Positions 52,519-61,675 of a DNA stretch of 64,000 nucleotides are shown piece by piece. The translations under genes and the position numbers were made by a program. Below the pieces are notes generated by a model, which saw nothing but the letters and a program-made list of their open reading frames with translations, was not told where the DNA came from and did no database searches. Numbering within the stretch: position 1 is the first letter of the stretch; every line of letters starts with the position of its first letter. Origin of the DNA: Peptostreptococcaceae bacterium (GTDB lineage Bacteria; Bacillota; Clostridia; Peptostreptococcales; Anaerovoracaceae); assembly GCA_016650175.1 (NCBI GenBank), contig JAENWG010000001.1, forward strand, positions 1-64,000, in the 5' to 3' direction.

Positions 52519-52593
52519 ATGCGTGGAGGTTTGGGTATAGTAGGAGTAATAGTAGTTGTTCTTATAGTCCTTTTTGTTCTGAAAATAATTTAG
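52519..52593 (+). CDS. 24-aa hydrophobic micro-peptide, copy 2
   Basis: MRGGLGIVGVIVVVLIVLFVLKII* with an AAGAAAGGAG RBS. Confidence 0.6.
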   Translation: MRGGLGIVGVIVVVLIVLFVLKII

Positions 52594-52676
52594 CAAAAAA
52601 AGGATATGTTGATATTGCTGATGCAACCTAGAATATATCTAGGCGCAGCATATAAAATGATAAGGAGGAAACCTTT

Positions 52677-52850
52677 ATGGATTCAAATAATAACGAAAGA
52701 GATAACAATGTAGACATTGATAGTAAAAAAGTAGACAGAAAAGAACAGCCAAGTATGGTAGGCGCAACGTTTATTAAATATGCAGCCTATATTATAATCC
52801 TGGTAGTAGTATTATATTTTTTAGTAAAGTATATTATTCCTATGATATAA
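52677..52850 (+). CDS. 57-aa single-pass small membrane protein
   Basis: MDSNNNERDNNVDIDSKKVDRKEQPSMVGATFIKYAAYIIILVVVLYFLVKYIIPMI* with an AAGGAGG RBS. Copy 1 (~51850-51967) lacks the start and N-terminus. Confidence 0.65.
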   Translation: MDSNNNERDNNVDIDSKKVDRKEQPSMVGATFIKYAAYIIILVVVLYFLVKYIIPMI

Positions 52851-52863
52851 TTCTAAAAACTTA

Positions 52864-53488
52864 GACTGTTAATTAATGTTGGGGTAACCAGTAAATGGTT
52901 ATTCCAGCATTTTTAAGTTTTTGCAAAAAAAGAATGTGCATGTGCCCTACCTTTGATATAATCGAATCTGTAATTTTTCGATTCAATGGATCAAGAAATA
53001 TTAAAGCTATTGCTAAGGAACATAACATTTCATCTACTACTGCAATGAAATATGTCAATTTATTATCATTTCCAAAACCCAAGCTACCAAAGCAACTATC
53101 AATAGATGAATATCAAGGAAATGCAGGAGGCCAAAGATTTCAATGTATAATAACTAATCCTAGGAAGAAAAGGATGTTAGATCTGCTACTAGCTAGAAAC
53201 TCGGATAAACTTAAAGAATATTTTATGTCATGCGAAGACAGTAACACGTTGAAGTTGTAGTAATAAATATGAGTTCTCTATTTAAAGTAGTAGTAAATAC
53301 ATGTTTTCCAAAAGCAGATATCGTAGCAGATAATGAGACAAGGTATATGGGCTTTTGAAAATGTCTGGAAAAGCGACCAGAATAAATTTTCAATAAAGGT
53401 ACGCATAAAAAGAGCTTGGGCTCTTTTTATCAGCTCAAGCTCAATTATCAATTTTTTGATTGGTTACCCCACTATTTGACACAAAACC
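52864..53488 (+). mobile_element. ISL3-family element remnant (left-end-like sequence, 5' transposase fragment, right terminal repeat)
   Basis: ORF 52895..53260 ...FDIIESVIFRFNGSRNIKAIAKEHNISSTTAMKYVNLLSFP...GNAGGQRFQCIITNPRKKRMLDLL (ISL3-type). Right end GGTTACCCCACTATTTGACACAAAACC (53462-53488) is an imperfect inverted match of GGTTCTATAATAAATGTTGGGGTAAC. Confidence 0.8.
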
Positions 53489-53491
53489 TTA

Positions 53492-53827
53492 TTATATTGT
53501 AATCATATAGTCATCGCTTTTGATGTACGAAGTTAGTGGTTTGCCCATGTATTTCACATCTACTCCTAATCCTATCATGATATCAGAAGCATTGTATTTG
53601 TCTGCACATGCTTTGCAAGCTTCTATAGTTATACCGCTTTCTATCATTTTTTTAACAAGTTTTTGCATCTCAGTATCTTCTGCAACAAGTTTAGCAGAAC
53701 CACCCCATATCACAATATTTACTTCATCAAACCAGCCGTTTTTCAATGCATTTACTGTATACATTGACAGCATATTAATTACTGTTGCTTTATCAGCCGT
53801 AGTCCATAAAACATTTAATTTTTCCAT
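53492..53827 (-). CDS. DsrE-family protein
   Basis: MEKLNVLWTTADKATVINMLSMYTVNALKNGWFDEVNIVIWGGSAKLVAED...ACKACADKY. Confidence 0.85.
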   Translation of the reverse strand: MEKLNVLWTTADKATVINMLSMYTVNALKNGWFDEVNIVIWGGSAKLVAEDTEMQKLVKKMIESGITIEACKACADKYNASDIMIGLGVDVKYMGKPLTSYIKSDDYMITI

Positions 53828-53908
53828 AACTACTTCCTCTCTTTATTAATTTATATTTTGAACAGTAATATCTTTTTACTTGTTTACACATATTACTAAA
53901 GAGTGCAA

Positions 53909-54460
53909 TTATATAATTGCACTCTTTGTTTTTTCTAATATTTCTTTTACGTCTCTTCCGATAATATCTAAACCTTCAGCTTGGTACTGCTCAAACTCTT
54001 TTATTCCGAAAAATTCAGATACACCTTTGATGTAATCACCTGAATAATTGTTTTCACCGATAAACCCTCCTGACGTAGTAATAAAAACAAGTTCTTCAGC
54101 TTTGCATAGACCCACCTGTTTATTACCCTCATATATAAAGGTTATACCACGCACAAAAGTTCTCTCCAAAAAAGCTTTAAGTACAGCAGGATATGACAAA
54201 TCCCAATAAGGCGCTGCAATAATTATTTCATCTGCTTTTGCCATTTTTTTTGCATAATCGAATATATGATCAGAGAAATCTCCGGTTTCTTCAAGTATAT
54301 TTCTCTTATCTAACTCATCAACATCAAGTCCACTTAACTTGCCATCTGAAATATCAATTGTTTCGTAATCTCCACTTGTGTGCATAAGATAATATTCTGC
54401 CAGTTCTTTAGTCCTTGAACCTTCTCCTACGTGTACACATGCGTTTATATACAGTCTCAT
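53909..54460 (-). CDS. NAD(P)H-dependent (flavodoxin-fold) oxidoreductase
   Basis: MRLYINACVHVGEGSRTKELAEYYL...DEIIIAAPYWDLSYPAVLKAFLERTFVRGITF. Confidence 0.88.
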   Translation of the reverse strand: MRLYINACVHVGEGSRTKELAEYYLMHTSGDYETIDISDGKLSGLDVDELDKRNILEETGDFSDHIFDYAKKMAKADEIIIAAPYWDLSYPAVLKAFLERTFVRGITFIYEGNKQVGLCKAEELVFITTSGGFIGENNYSGDYIKGVSEFFGIKEFEQYQAEGLDIIGRDVKEILEKTKSAII

Positions 54461-54828
54461 TTTACCGCTATAGCTTCTATCTCGCACAAAGCACCCTTTG
54501 GTACATTTCCTACTTCTACGCAAGAGCGTGCAGGATATGGCTCTTCAAAGAATGATGCATATACTTCATTAACTGCTCCAAAATCATTGATATCTTGTAA
54601 GAAAATTACTGTTTTAACTACTTTGCTCATGTCACTTCCTGCGGCTTCTACTATTGCTTTGACATTTTTAAGCGATTGCTCTGCTTGCTCAGCTGCACTT
54701 TCAGGCATTTCTCCAGTTGCTGGATCAATCGGTAGTTGACCTGATGTAAATATCATGTTACCTAAATCTAACCCCTGTGAATATGCTCCTATAGCTTGTG
54801 GAGCTTTTTCTGTTACTACTGCTTTCAT
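54457..54828 (-). CDS. ridA: RidA family protein
   Basis: VTEKAPQAIGAYSQGLDLGNMIFTSGQLPIDPATGEM...ARSCVEVGNVPKGALCEIEAIA. Confidence 0.97.
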   Translation of the reverse strand: MKAVVTEKAPQAIGAYSQGLDLGNMIFTSGQLPIDPATGEMPESAAEQAEQSLKNVKAIVEAAGSDMSKVVKTVIFLQDINDFGAVNEVYASFFEEPYPARSCVEVGNVPKGALCEIEAIAVK

Positions 54829-54849
54829 GTTCGTACCCTCCTTATATTA

Positions 54850-55398
54850 TCACTTTAATTTATTATTTTTCATCGGAATCTTCCAAACAAGATTACCAAT
54901 AATCCATCCGCTTAATATTCCTACTGCTACGTCTGTAGGATAATGTACTCCTAAATACAGCCTAGAAAACGCTATAAGTATTGCTAGTATTAATACACCA
55001 TAATAAAGTACGGTATATGCGCCTTTAAACTCAAATTTTTTAATTCCCTTCATAACAGCTATTGCTGCTGAAAAAGATGCAGCGGCATGTCCTGACGGAA
55101 AAGAATAATCTGAAGGTGCCGCTATTAATCGTTCTACGCCTTCTACTACTTCATAGGGCCTAGTTCTCATTACTATATTTTTAAGAGCTATGTTATTAAC
55201 TATTAAAGAAGCAATTAGTGCAAGTGTAACCATAATACCAATTGTTCTTGTCTTTTTAAATACCATAAGTATTATTGCTAACACTATCCAAATCCATCCT
55301 GTGTTTCCAAGAAATGTTATAAACTTAAAAATAGGCGTAAGAAAATCATTTACACAAACATTTTGTATCCATACTAGTAGTTCTCCATCAAAACTCAT
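54850..55398 (-). CDS. PAP2-family phosphatase
   Basis: KNIVMRTRPYE...YSFPSGHAAASFSAAIA...FSRLYLGVHYPTDVAVG. Confidence 0.94.
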   Translation of the reverse strand: MSFDGELLVWIQNVCVNDFLTPIFKFITFLGNTGWIWIVLAIILMVFKKTRTIGIMVTLALIASLIVNNIALKNIVMRTRPYEVVEGVERLIAAPSDYSFPSGHAAASFSAAIAVMKGIKKFEFKGAYTVLYYGVLILAILIAFSRLYLGVHYPTDVAVGILSGWIIGNLVWKIPMKNNKLK

Positions 55399-55883
55399 TT
55401 TTGTACCTTCCTGATTTTAACTAGACCTATCCACTCTGAAACCGCATTAGTCGGATCGTTTTTACTTACATCTAGAAAGTCTTTTTCTCCTAGAATTTTA
55501 GAATCTTTTAATATATCTCTAAAATGCTTAAATGTCTTTCCCATCCCACCTTTATGAGTACAGAAAAAGAGAAGTTCTTTACCTTCAAAATCAACATTTC
55601 TGATAACGGTATTAATAGGTGGAACATATGTACTGCACCACACAGGTGTTCCTATATATATTCTATCATAATTAGTAAGATCAATATCATTAGTTATTCT
55701 AGGTTTAGATTGTCTAAAAACTTGAAATACGCCTTTTATTGCGGCTGAAAATCGGGTATATGGTTTTTCCATTTCAATTTCTATTAAATCTGCATCTGCT
55801 TCTTTAGCTATAAGCTCAGCAACTAACTTAGTGTTCCCAGTTAATGAATAATATATTACAGCTTGTTTTTTATTTTCCATAGC
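55395..55883 (-). CDS. Flavodoxin-like protein
   Basis: MENKKQAVIYYSLTGNTKLVAELIAKE...IYIGTPVWCSTYVPPINT. Confidence 0.9.
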   Translation of the reverse strand, partial: AMENKKQAVIYYSLTGNTKLVAELIAKEADADLIEIEMEKPYTRFSAAIKGVFQVFRQSKPRITNDIDLTNYDRIYIGTPVWCSTYVPPINTVIRNVDFEGKELLFFCTHKGGMGKTFKHFRDILKDSKILGEKDFLDVSKNDPTNAVSEWIGLVKIRKVQK

Positions 55884-55982
55884 ATTTCTCCATTTCAATT
55901 ATATAACTAGATAATATACGATGGTGCTTTTTATTTCAAGTTAAAAGAGAATATATTATTAAAATATATTCTCTAAGGTATC

Positions 55983-57140
55983 TTAACAATATTTAATTAT
56001 TGCTTCTCTGTATATAGTTGCTGCTCTCATAATATGCTCAGTTGGCATGTATTCACTGTCTGAATGACAGCATTCAATCAACCCTGGACCAATTACTACA
56101 GTTGGAATATTTCCATAGCTGTATAGCAGCCCTCCATCTGTCCATGCAGGGAAAAACGTAAGTTTAGAATCAGGACTAATTTCTTTTAGTCTTTTAACTA
56201 ATTCATGATCTTTGTCTATTTCCATCGGCATATGTACATAACCAGGTTTCATTACGCTTACATCTAAAACTTTCATTTCACAATGAAAATCTTCATCTTC
56301 TTTACTAAGTTTATTAATTAAGTCTTTGAATTCATTCTCAACATCCTCATAACTTTCATAAGGTAAAAATCTTCTATCTACTAGCAATATACATTCACCT
56401 GCTACCGTTGATAATTGTGTTCCACCTTGGATTACTCCATAATTAAGTGTAGCTTTATCTAGCAGTTCATGCTTCTTTGCATTAACAAAAGGAATTAAAT
56501 CATCTTCAAGATGATTTATGAATTTCACTGCCTTTTGTATAGCATTAATTCCTTTATCCTGGCTTCCTCCATGAACTGTCTTCCCTATGAATTTAAATTC
56601 ATACCATTCAAGCCCTCTGTGGCCTAAACATATATCTAGATCCGTTGGTTCTCCAATTATTGCTGCATCTACTTTTATATCACTTTTAAGAAGTTCAATT
56701 GCTCCAATGCTATTCATTTCTTCGTCACAAACTCCTGCAAACATTACTTTTCCTTTAAATTGGGTTCCACTCCTTTTTAAATCTATCATAGCTGCCATCA
56801 TGCAAGCTACAGGACCTTTCATATCAGATGTACCTCTTCCATATAGTTTATCACCTACGACTACTGGTTTTAGCGCATCTTTCATGTTATATGGTTCAAC
56901 TGTGTCCATATGTCCACATAGAAGTAATGTTTTACCTTTTGTTTCGCTTTCAAGTTCAGCATAAACATTGCATCTACCATCTTCTACTTCAACGAGCTCA
57001 CATTTAATACCTTCTTTGTCAAAAATACTCTTTATATAAATAGCTACGCCTGTTTCTTGTTTTTCGATACCTGGATATGAAGGAATACTTACCATATCCA
57101 TTATCCATGCTAAAATTTCTTCGTATTTTATGTTATTCAT
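55983..57140 (-). CDS. M20-family peptidase (ArgE/DapE/CPG2-like)
   Basis: LLLCGHMDTVEPYN, GRGTSDMKGPVACMMAA, DEEMNSIGA, IGEPTDLDICLGHRG. Confidence 0.93.
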   Translation of the reverse strand: MNNIKYEEILAWIMDMVSIPSYPGIEKQETGVAIYIKSIFDKEGIKCELVEVEDGRCNVYAELESETKGKTLLLCGHMDTVEPYNMKDALKPVVVGDKLYGRGTSDMKGPVACMMAAMIDLKRSGTQFKGKVMFAGVCDEEMNSIGAIELLKSDIKVDAAIIGEPTDLDICLGHRGLEWYEFKFIGKTVHGGSQDKGINAIQKAVKFINHLEDDLIPFVNAKKHELLDKATLNYGVIQGGTQLSTVAGECILLVDRRFLPYESYEDVENEFKDLINKLSKEDEDFHCEMKVLDVSVMKPGYVHMPMEIDKDHELVKRLKEISPDSKLTFFPAWTDGGLLYSYGNIPTVVIGPGLIECCHSDSEYMPTEHIMRAATIYREAIIKYC

Positions 57141-57405
57141 CTTCATTTTCCTCTCGTGTTTCTTCATGCTTTTTTGGAAAAACTTTAATAAAAATTATAC
57201 TCATAACTAAATAGATTGAAGAAAAGCCTAAAGTCAGTAATAGGACAAATCCAAACATGGTTAATTTTTCCATGATAAATCCTGCTATCACTAGCGTTAT
57301 TGCAAAAGCAATAACTGCGGGTCTTTTATCTTTTTCCTTAGAATACAAGTAAATACTAATGATAAAGCCTGCTATTATAGGTGCAAATATTATTAAATAG
57401 TACAT
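57133..57405 (-). CDS. Small integral membrane protein, unknown
   Basis: 90 aa with three hydrophobic segments, nested between M20 genes. Confidence 0.55.
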   Translation of the reverse strand: MYYLIIFAPIIAGFIISIYLYSKEKDKRPAVIAFAITLVIAGFIMEKLTMFGFVLLLTLGFSSIYLVMSIIFIKVFPKKHEETREENEDE

Positions 57406-58580
57406 TTAGTTATTCCCTCAAATTCTTTTCTAATTTGTTTTAACTTTTCTAAATCGCTAAAAATCTTTATAACCTGTAAAGCTATAATTGACGCTCCCTT
57501 TTCAACAGCCTTATGACCTTCTTCAGCGGATACTATGGCAGCCATTTCTCTCGTATGCACTGCAATAGGTGGATTTGCTATCTTTAGGAGTGGCTGAAAT
57601 GATGGACATTTAAAACTTACGTTTCCCACATCTGAAGATCCCCATACCTGGTTAGGATCACCTGTGACCTCAATGTTTAATTCGTCAAATACTTCATATA
57701 GGGAATCTATCCCAGTTTTCACTCTAAGCATATTGTCAAAGGGACTAGCTGTAATTTCTTTGCTATATGTTGTTTGGGTAGCTATGGCTGCACCTTTTGC
57801 ACAATCATCAACCATTACTTTTACCTTGTCTAAATATCTTCTATCTAACGCTCTTATATATATTTCGGCTGAACATTCTTCAGGCACTATGTTTGGTGCA
57901 TCTCCCGGATTAACAATTATACCGTGCATTCTAACATCAGGCTTTACATGTTGTCTTAACATGTCTATACCATGAAACATAAGCTGTACACCGTTAAATG
58001 CATTCTTGCCTTCCCATGGAGCTGCTGCTGCATGCGCAGGTTTTCCTTTAAATGTATATATGTACGAATCCATTGCTAACATATTAACTACAGGCACACT
58101 TTGGTTATCTATATGAACCATCATAGCCATTTCGTAATCATCAAATATACCCCTATCAGCCATTTCACACTTTGTGCCCACAGTTTCTTCAGCAGGTGTG
58201 CCTATCACATGTATATCTGCGTCCAACTCATCTTGACACTGAACCAAGCTTATTGCTGCTAGCATACTCATTGCTCCGCTGATACTGTGTCCACAAGCAT
58301 GTCCAATTCCAGGCAATGCATCATACTCAGCCAACAGCGCCACTTTATTCTTATGATTTTGGTTTCCATGTATTGCTTTAAAAGCCGTATCCATTCCAGC
58401 AAATGGATATTCAACCGTAAATCCATGCTTTTCTAATAGCGTAACTGCCTTTTTAGATGACTCATATTCCTTACCCGAAATTTCAGGATGCATACACAGA
58501 TAATCACTATACCCTGTAAGCTCTGTTAAGTTTGCAGTTATTAATGCTTTAGTTTTTTCTTTTAATTCTGAATAGCTCAT
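57393..58580 (-). CDS. M20 amidohydrolase (AbgB/IAA-amino-acid-hydrolase-like)
   Basis: LAEYDALPGIGHACGHSISGAMSM; GTPAEETVGTKCEMADRGIFDD; HAAAAPWEGKNAFNGVQ. Confidence 0.92.
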   Translation of the reverse strand: MSYSELKEKTKALITANLTELTGYSDYLCMHPEISGKEYESSKKAVTLLEKHGFTVEYPFAGMDTAFKAIHGNQNHKNKVALLAEYDALPGIGHACGHSISGAMSMLAAISLVQCQDELDADIHVIGTPAEETVGTKCEMADRGIFDDYEMAMMVHIDNQSVPVVNMLAMDSYIYTFKGKPAHAAAAPWEGKNAFNGVQLMFHGIDMLRQHVKPDVRMHGIIVNPGDAPNIVPEECSAEIYIRALDRRYLDKVKVMVDDCAKGAAIATQTTYSKEITASPFDNMLRVKTGIDSLYEVFDELNIEVTGDPNQVWGSSDVGNVSFKCPSFQPLLKIANPPIAVHTREMAAIVSAEEGHKAVEKGASIIALQVIKIFSDLEKLKQIRKEFEGITKCTI

Positions 58581-58646
58581 AATTCACCTCATCATATTAA
58601 AAATGGCCAAACAAAATGCTTGGCCATTAGATGTTTTAATCTTGAC

Positions 58647-60059
58647 TTAAAATGGTCCTAACTGTACTGATTGTGCTACTGCTACAAATATTGCACCAAC
58701 AACATACCATGCACCAATTAAAGGTAATATCCATTTAGCCCATTTATCCCAAGGAATCCTAGCCAAACCAAGACCAGCCATGAAATATCCAGATGTAGGT
58801 GTGAATATATTAGATATTCCATCACCTAACTGATAAGCAATACAAGTAGTTTGTCTAGTTACACCTACCAAGTCTCCAAGTGGAGCTAAGATAGGAATTG
58901 AAACTGCTGCTTGTCCGCTTCCAGAAGGAACTATAAAGTTTAAGAAGCATTGGAATATGTACATACCAACTGCCGATATCATAGAAGGCAAGTTGTTTAG
59001 TACATTTGCCGCTGAATGTAGTATAGTAAATAAAATATTACCATCTGTTAATACTACTAATATTGCTCTTGCAAAACCTACTACCAAAGCTCCTGTTGCG
59101 ATAGCTGCCATTCCTTCTCCAAGGCTTATAGCATATTGATTAAGTCCTAATCCGCCAACAAGTGCACACAATATTGCCATTCCAAAGAATAATCCTGCGA
59201 TTTCATTAATGTACCATCCCCATTTGATTACTCCGATTACTAATAATACCATTGATGCTACAAATATTCCTAAGATAGCTTTTTCTTTAACACCAAATAC
59301 ATGAAGATTATCTAAATCCATATTATCTGTACGATTTAAATCTATATCTCTCATTGGTGATAATTCAGGATTCTTTCTTACTTTAGTAGCATATCTCATT
59401 ACAAACAGAATTCCTAATGTTACCATTACAATATAAATTACTATTCTATATTGTATTCCTGAAAACAAAGGTAATCCTGCTATACCTTGAGCAACGCCGA
59501 TTGTAAACGGATTTAAAAATGCTCCTGCAAAACCAGAACCTGCACCAATAAATACTATCGCTGTACCTGTTAGTGAATCATATCCCATTGCAATACAAAG
59601 CGATACAAATATCGGAATGAACGGTAATGTTTCTTCTGCCATTCCATTAATAGCTCCTAATAGTGAGAACACTATCATTGCTACAGGAATAACCATAATT
59701 TCTTTACCTTTTAATGCTTTTACCATCTTCCCGAGCCCAGCTTCTATGGCACCCGTTTCATTTAGCACTGCAAAAGATCCACCTACGATAAATATAAAGA
59801 ATATGATAAGTGCTGTTTCTTGCATACCTCTTGGAACTGCAGTCAAGAATTGCATTAGATTTACTGGTGTCGAATCCATTGTATGGAAAGTCGCCGCATC
59901 TACCACTTCTCTTCCGCTGTCTAAGGTTACCATGTCATATGTTCCTGCTGGTACTATGTAAGTTAATATACTACAAAATAGTACTACTGCCAGTAAGATG
60001 ATATAAACGTGAGGTACTCTAGATTTTTTCTTTACTACTTCTTGCTCTGTATTACCCAT
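58647..60059 (-). CDS. YfcC-family / C4-dicarboxylate-like transporter
   Basis: VPHVYIILLAVVLFCSILTYIVPAGTYD...NFIVPSGSGQAAVSIPILAPLGDLVGVTRQTTCIAYQLGDGISNIFTPTSGYF. Confidence 0.9.
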   Translation of the reverse strand: MGNTEQEVVKKKSRVPHVYIILLAVVLFCSILTYIVPAGTYDMVTLDSGREVVDAATFHTMDSTPVNLMQFLTAVPRGMQETALIIFFIFIVGGSFAVLNETGAIEAGLGKMVKALKGKEIMVIPVAMIVFSLLGAINGMAEETLPFIPIFVSLCIAMGYDSLTGTAIVFIGAGSGFAGAFLNPFTIGVAQGIAGLPLFSGIQYRIVIYIVMVTLGILFVMRYATKVRKNPELSPMRDIDLNRTDNMDLDNLHVFGVKEKAILGIFVASMVLLVIGVIKWGWYINEIAGLFFGMAILCALVGGLGLNQYAISLGEGMAAIATGALVVGFARAILVVLTDGNILFTILHSAANVLNNLPSMISAVGMYIFQCFLNFIVPSGSGQAAVSIPILAPLGDLVGVTRQTTCIAYQLGDGISNIFTPTSGYFMAGLGLARIPWDKWAKWILPLIGAWYVVGAIFVAVAQSVQLGPF

Positions 60060-60232
60060 ATAATTCCTCCAATCATTTAAAAAAATAACAGATATAAGTT
60101 TTATGAGTATTTTAACAACTCATAGAATAATTATACACTGTTTCAAATTAAGTGCAAGCTTTTGTTTATTTAAATAACACAAAATCAACACCTTATTTTT
60201 GGAGAAATTACATATATGTTTTATACTTTATA

Positions 60233-61605
60233 TTAAATAGTTTTTATCACTTTGTTAAAGTCTATAAATGATCCAGCATTGCCATTTACTATTTCATTAC
60301 TTATGTAACTTAGCTTCCCGTTAACAATTACGTAATCTACTCCTGTATTTTGAATATCAATATTTTCAAATGTCGGTCCATCGATTATTGTATCCGGATT
60401 AAAGATTGTAATATCAGCATCTGCGCCCACTTTAATTCGACCTTTATCTTCTAAATTTAATCTCTGTGCAGGTTCTAATGTCATCTTTCTAAGCGCATCT
60501 ATTAGTGGCAATGCTTTGTCCTCACGCACATATTTACCCAGAACTCTCGGGAATGTTCCGGCTGCTCTAGGATGACCTTTGCCTTCATGAATGATTGCAT
60601 CACTTGCTATCATTCCGTACTTATTAGTTATGGCTCTTGAAATCTCTTCTTCATTCATGACAAATGCTACCGCTAGCATGTCAGGATAATTTTCTCTAGC
60701 CTCTTTAAAAATCTTTTCAGTACAATATACATTTTTATACGGTTCCTGTGTAAGCAGAATATCCGAATATTCCTTTTTCCAGTTATCAAGACAACCATCA
60801 TCAAAAACTGCGCTACCTAGCAAAGTGCTAAATGCGTGTACGGATAAGTGTCATAATTAAGCTTAGGATTTTTCTCTATTGCCATGTTAATCTCTTCCAA
60901 AGATTCCTTCATCCATCCCATCGCGGAACAACTGCTCAAATGAGATATTTGGAATTTAGGAGTAATTTCTCCAGACAGTTTAATCATTTCCCTAACCGAC
61001 TCAATATCGTTTATACAATCATTTCTATAGTGAGCCGCACCAAGCATTCTTTCATCTTCAAGCACCTCAAGGACATCTCTCATGTCTTCGTAACTGATTC
61101 CGGGATCATATTCAATGCCAAACGATACTCCAAAAGCGCCTTCTGCCAACTCCCTTTTCACAAGCTCACGCAAAACTTTTCTTTGTTCTTTGGTCGCTTC
61201 ATCATACCTTTTAATCCCCAGCTGATACCTAAACTCATTGTATCCAGCTAGCATTATATAGTTAACAGGCGATCCACCTTTTCTTTTTATTACATCTTTA
61301 AACTCTTTTAAATCTTGATATTGTAGTCCACAGTTACCACCTACTGCAGTGGTAACTCCCATTTTAAGCATGAATTCAGAAATACGATAGTTTTCACCTT
61401 CTTTTTTAAACTTCTCCTCATGCATATGTATGTCTATAAATCCTGGAGATATAATTTTTCCTGCTGCATCAATTACTTTGATTGCTTCAAGTTCTTCATC
61501 ACCTAGGCTAACAATTGTCCCTTGCTCTATACCTACATTACCTGATACAAATTCCCCAGTGTTAAAGTCTGTATACTTGCCACCTTTGATTAATAAATCC
61601 AACAT
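60233..61605 (-). pseudogene. N-acyl-D-amino-acid deacylase/D-aminoacylase-like amidohydrolase, single-base frameshift near 60835
   Basis: ORFs 60817..61686 (MLDLLIKGGKYTDF...PGFIDIHMHEEKF...NYDTYPYTHLALC*) and 60233..60823 (MLGSAVFDDGCL...ADADITIFNPDTIIDG) join as NYDTYPYTAFSTLLGSAVFDDGCL if one base is restored. Confidence 0.85.
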
Positions 61606-61675
61606 CTTCTGTCCCTCCATTATCTTGATTATATTAATATGTTTGTTGCGTACTTCTCTAAACCTTTTTATTTCT

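Larger units (their letters stand above)
52286..52853 (+). repeat. Sortase-tail/micro-peptide module, copy 2
   Basis: Near-identical to 51503-51967, with an additional segment ~52617-52735. Confidence 0.92.

Noticed and set aside
52873-53082. 69-aa minus-strand ORF
   Set aside because: Antisense to the ISL3 remnant; no coding support.
60825-60845. Programmed ribosomal frameshift in the D-aminoacylase-like gene
   Set aside because: No slippery heptamer or obvious stimulatory structure at the junction; a one-base deletion explains it.
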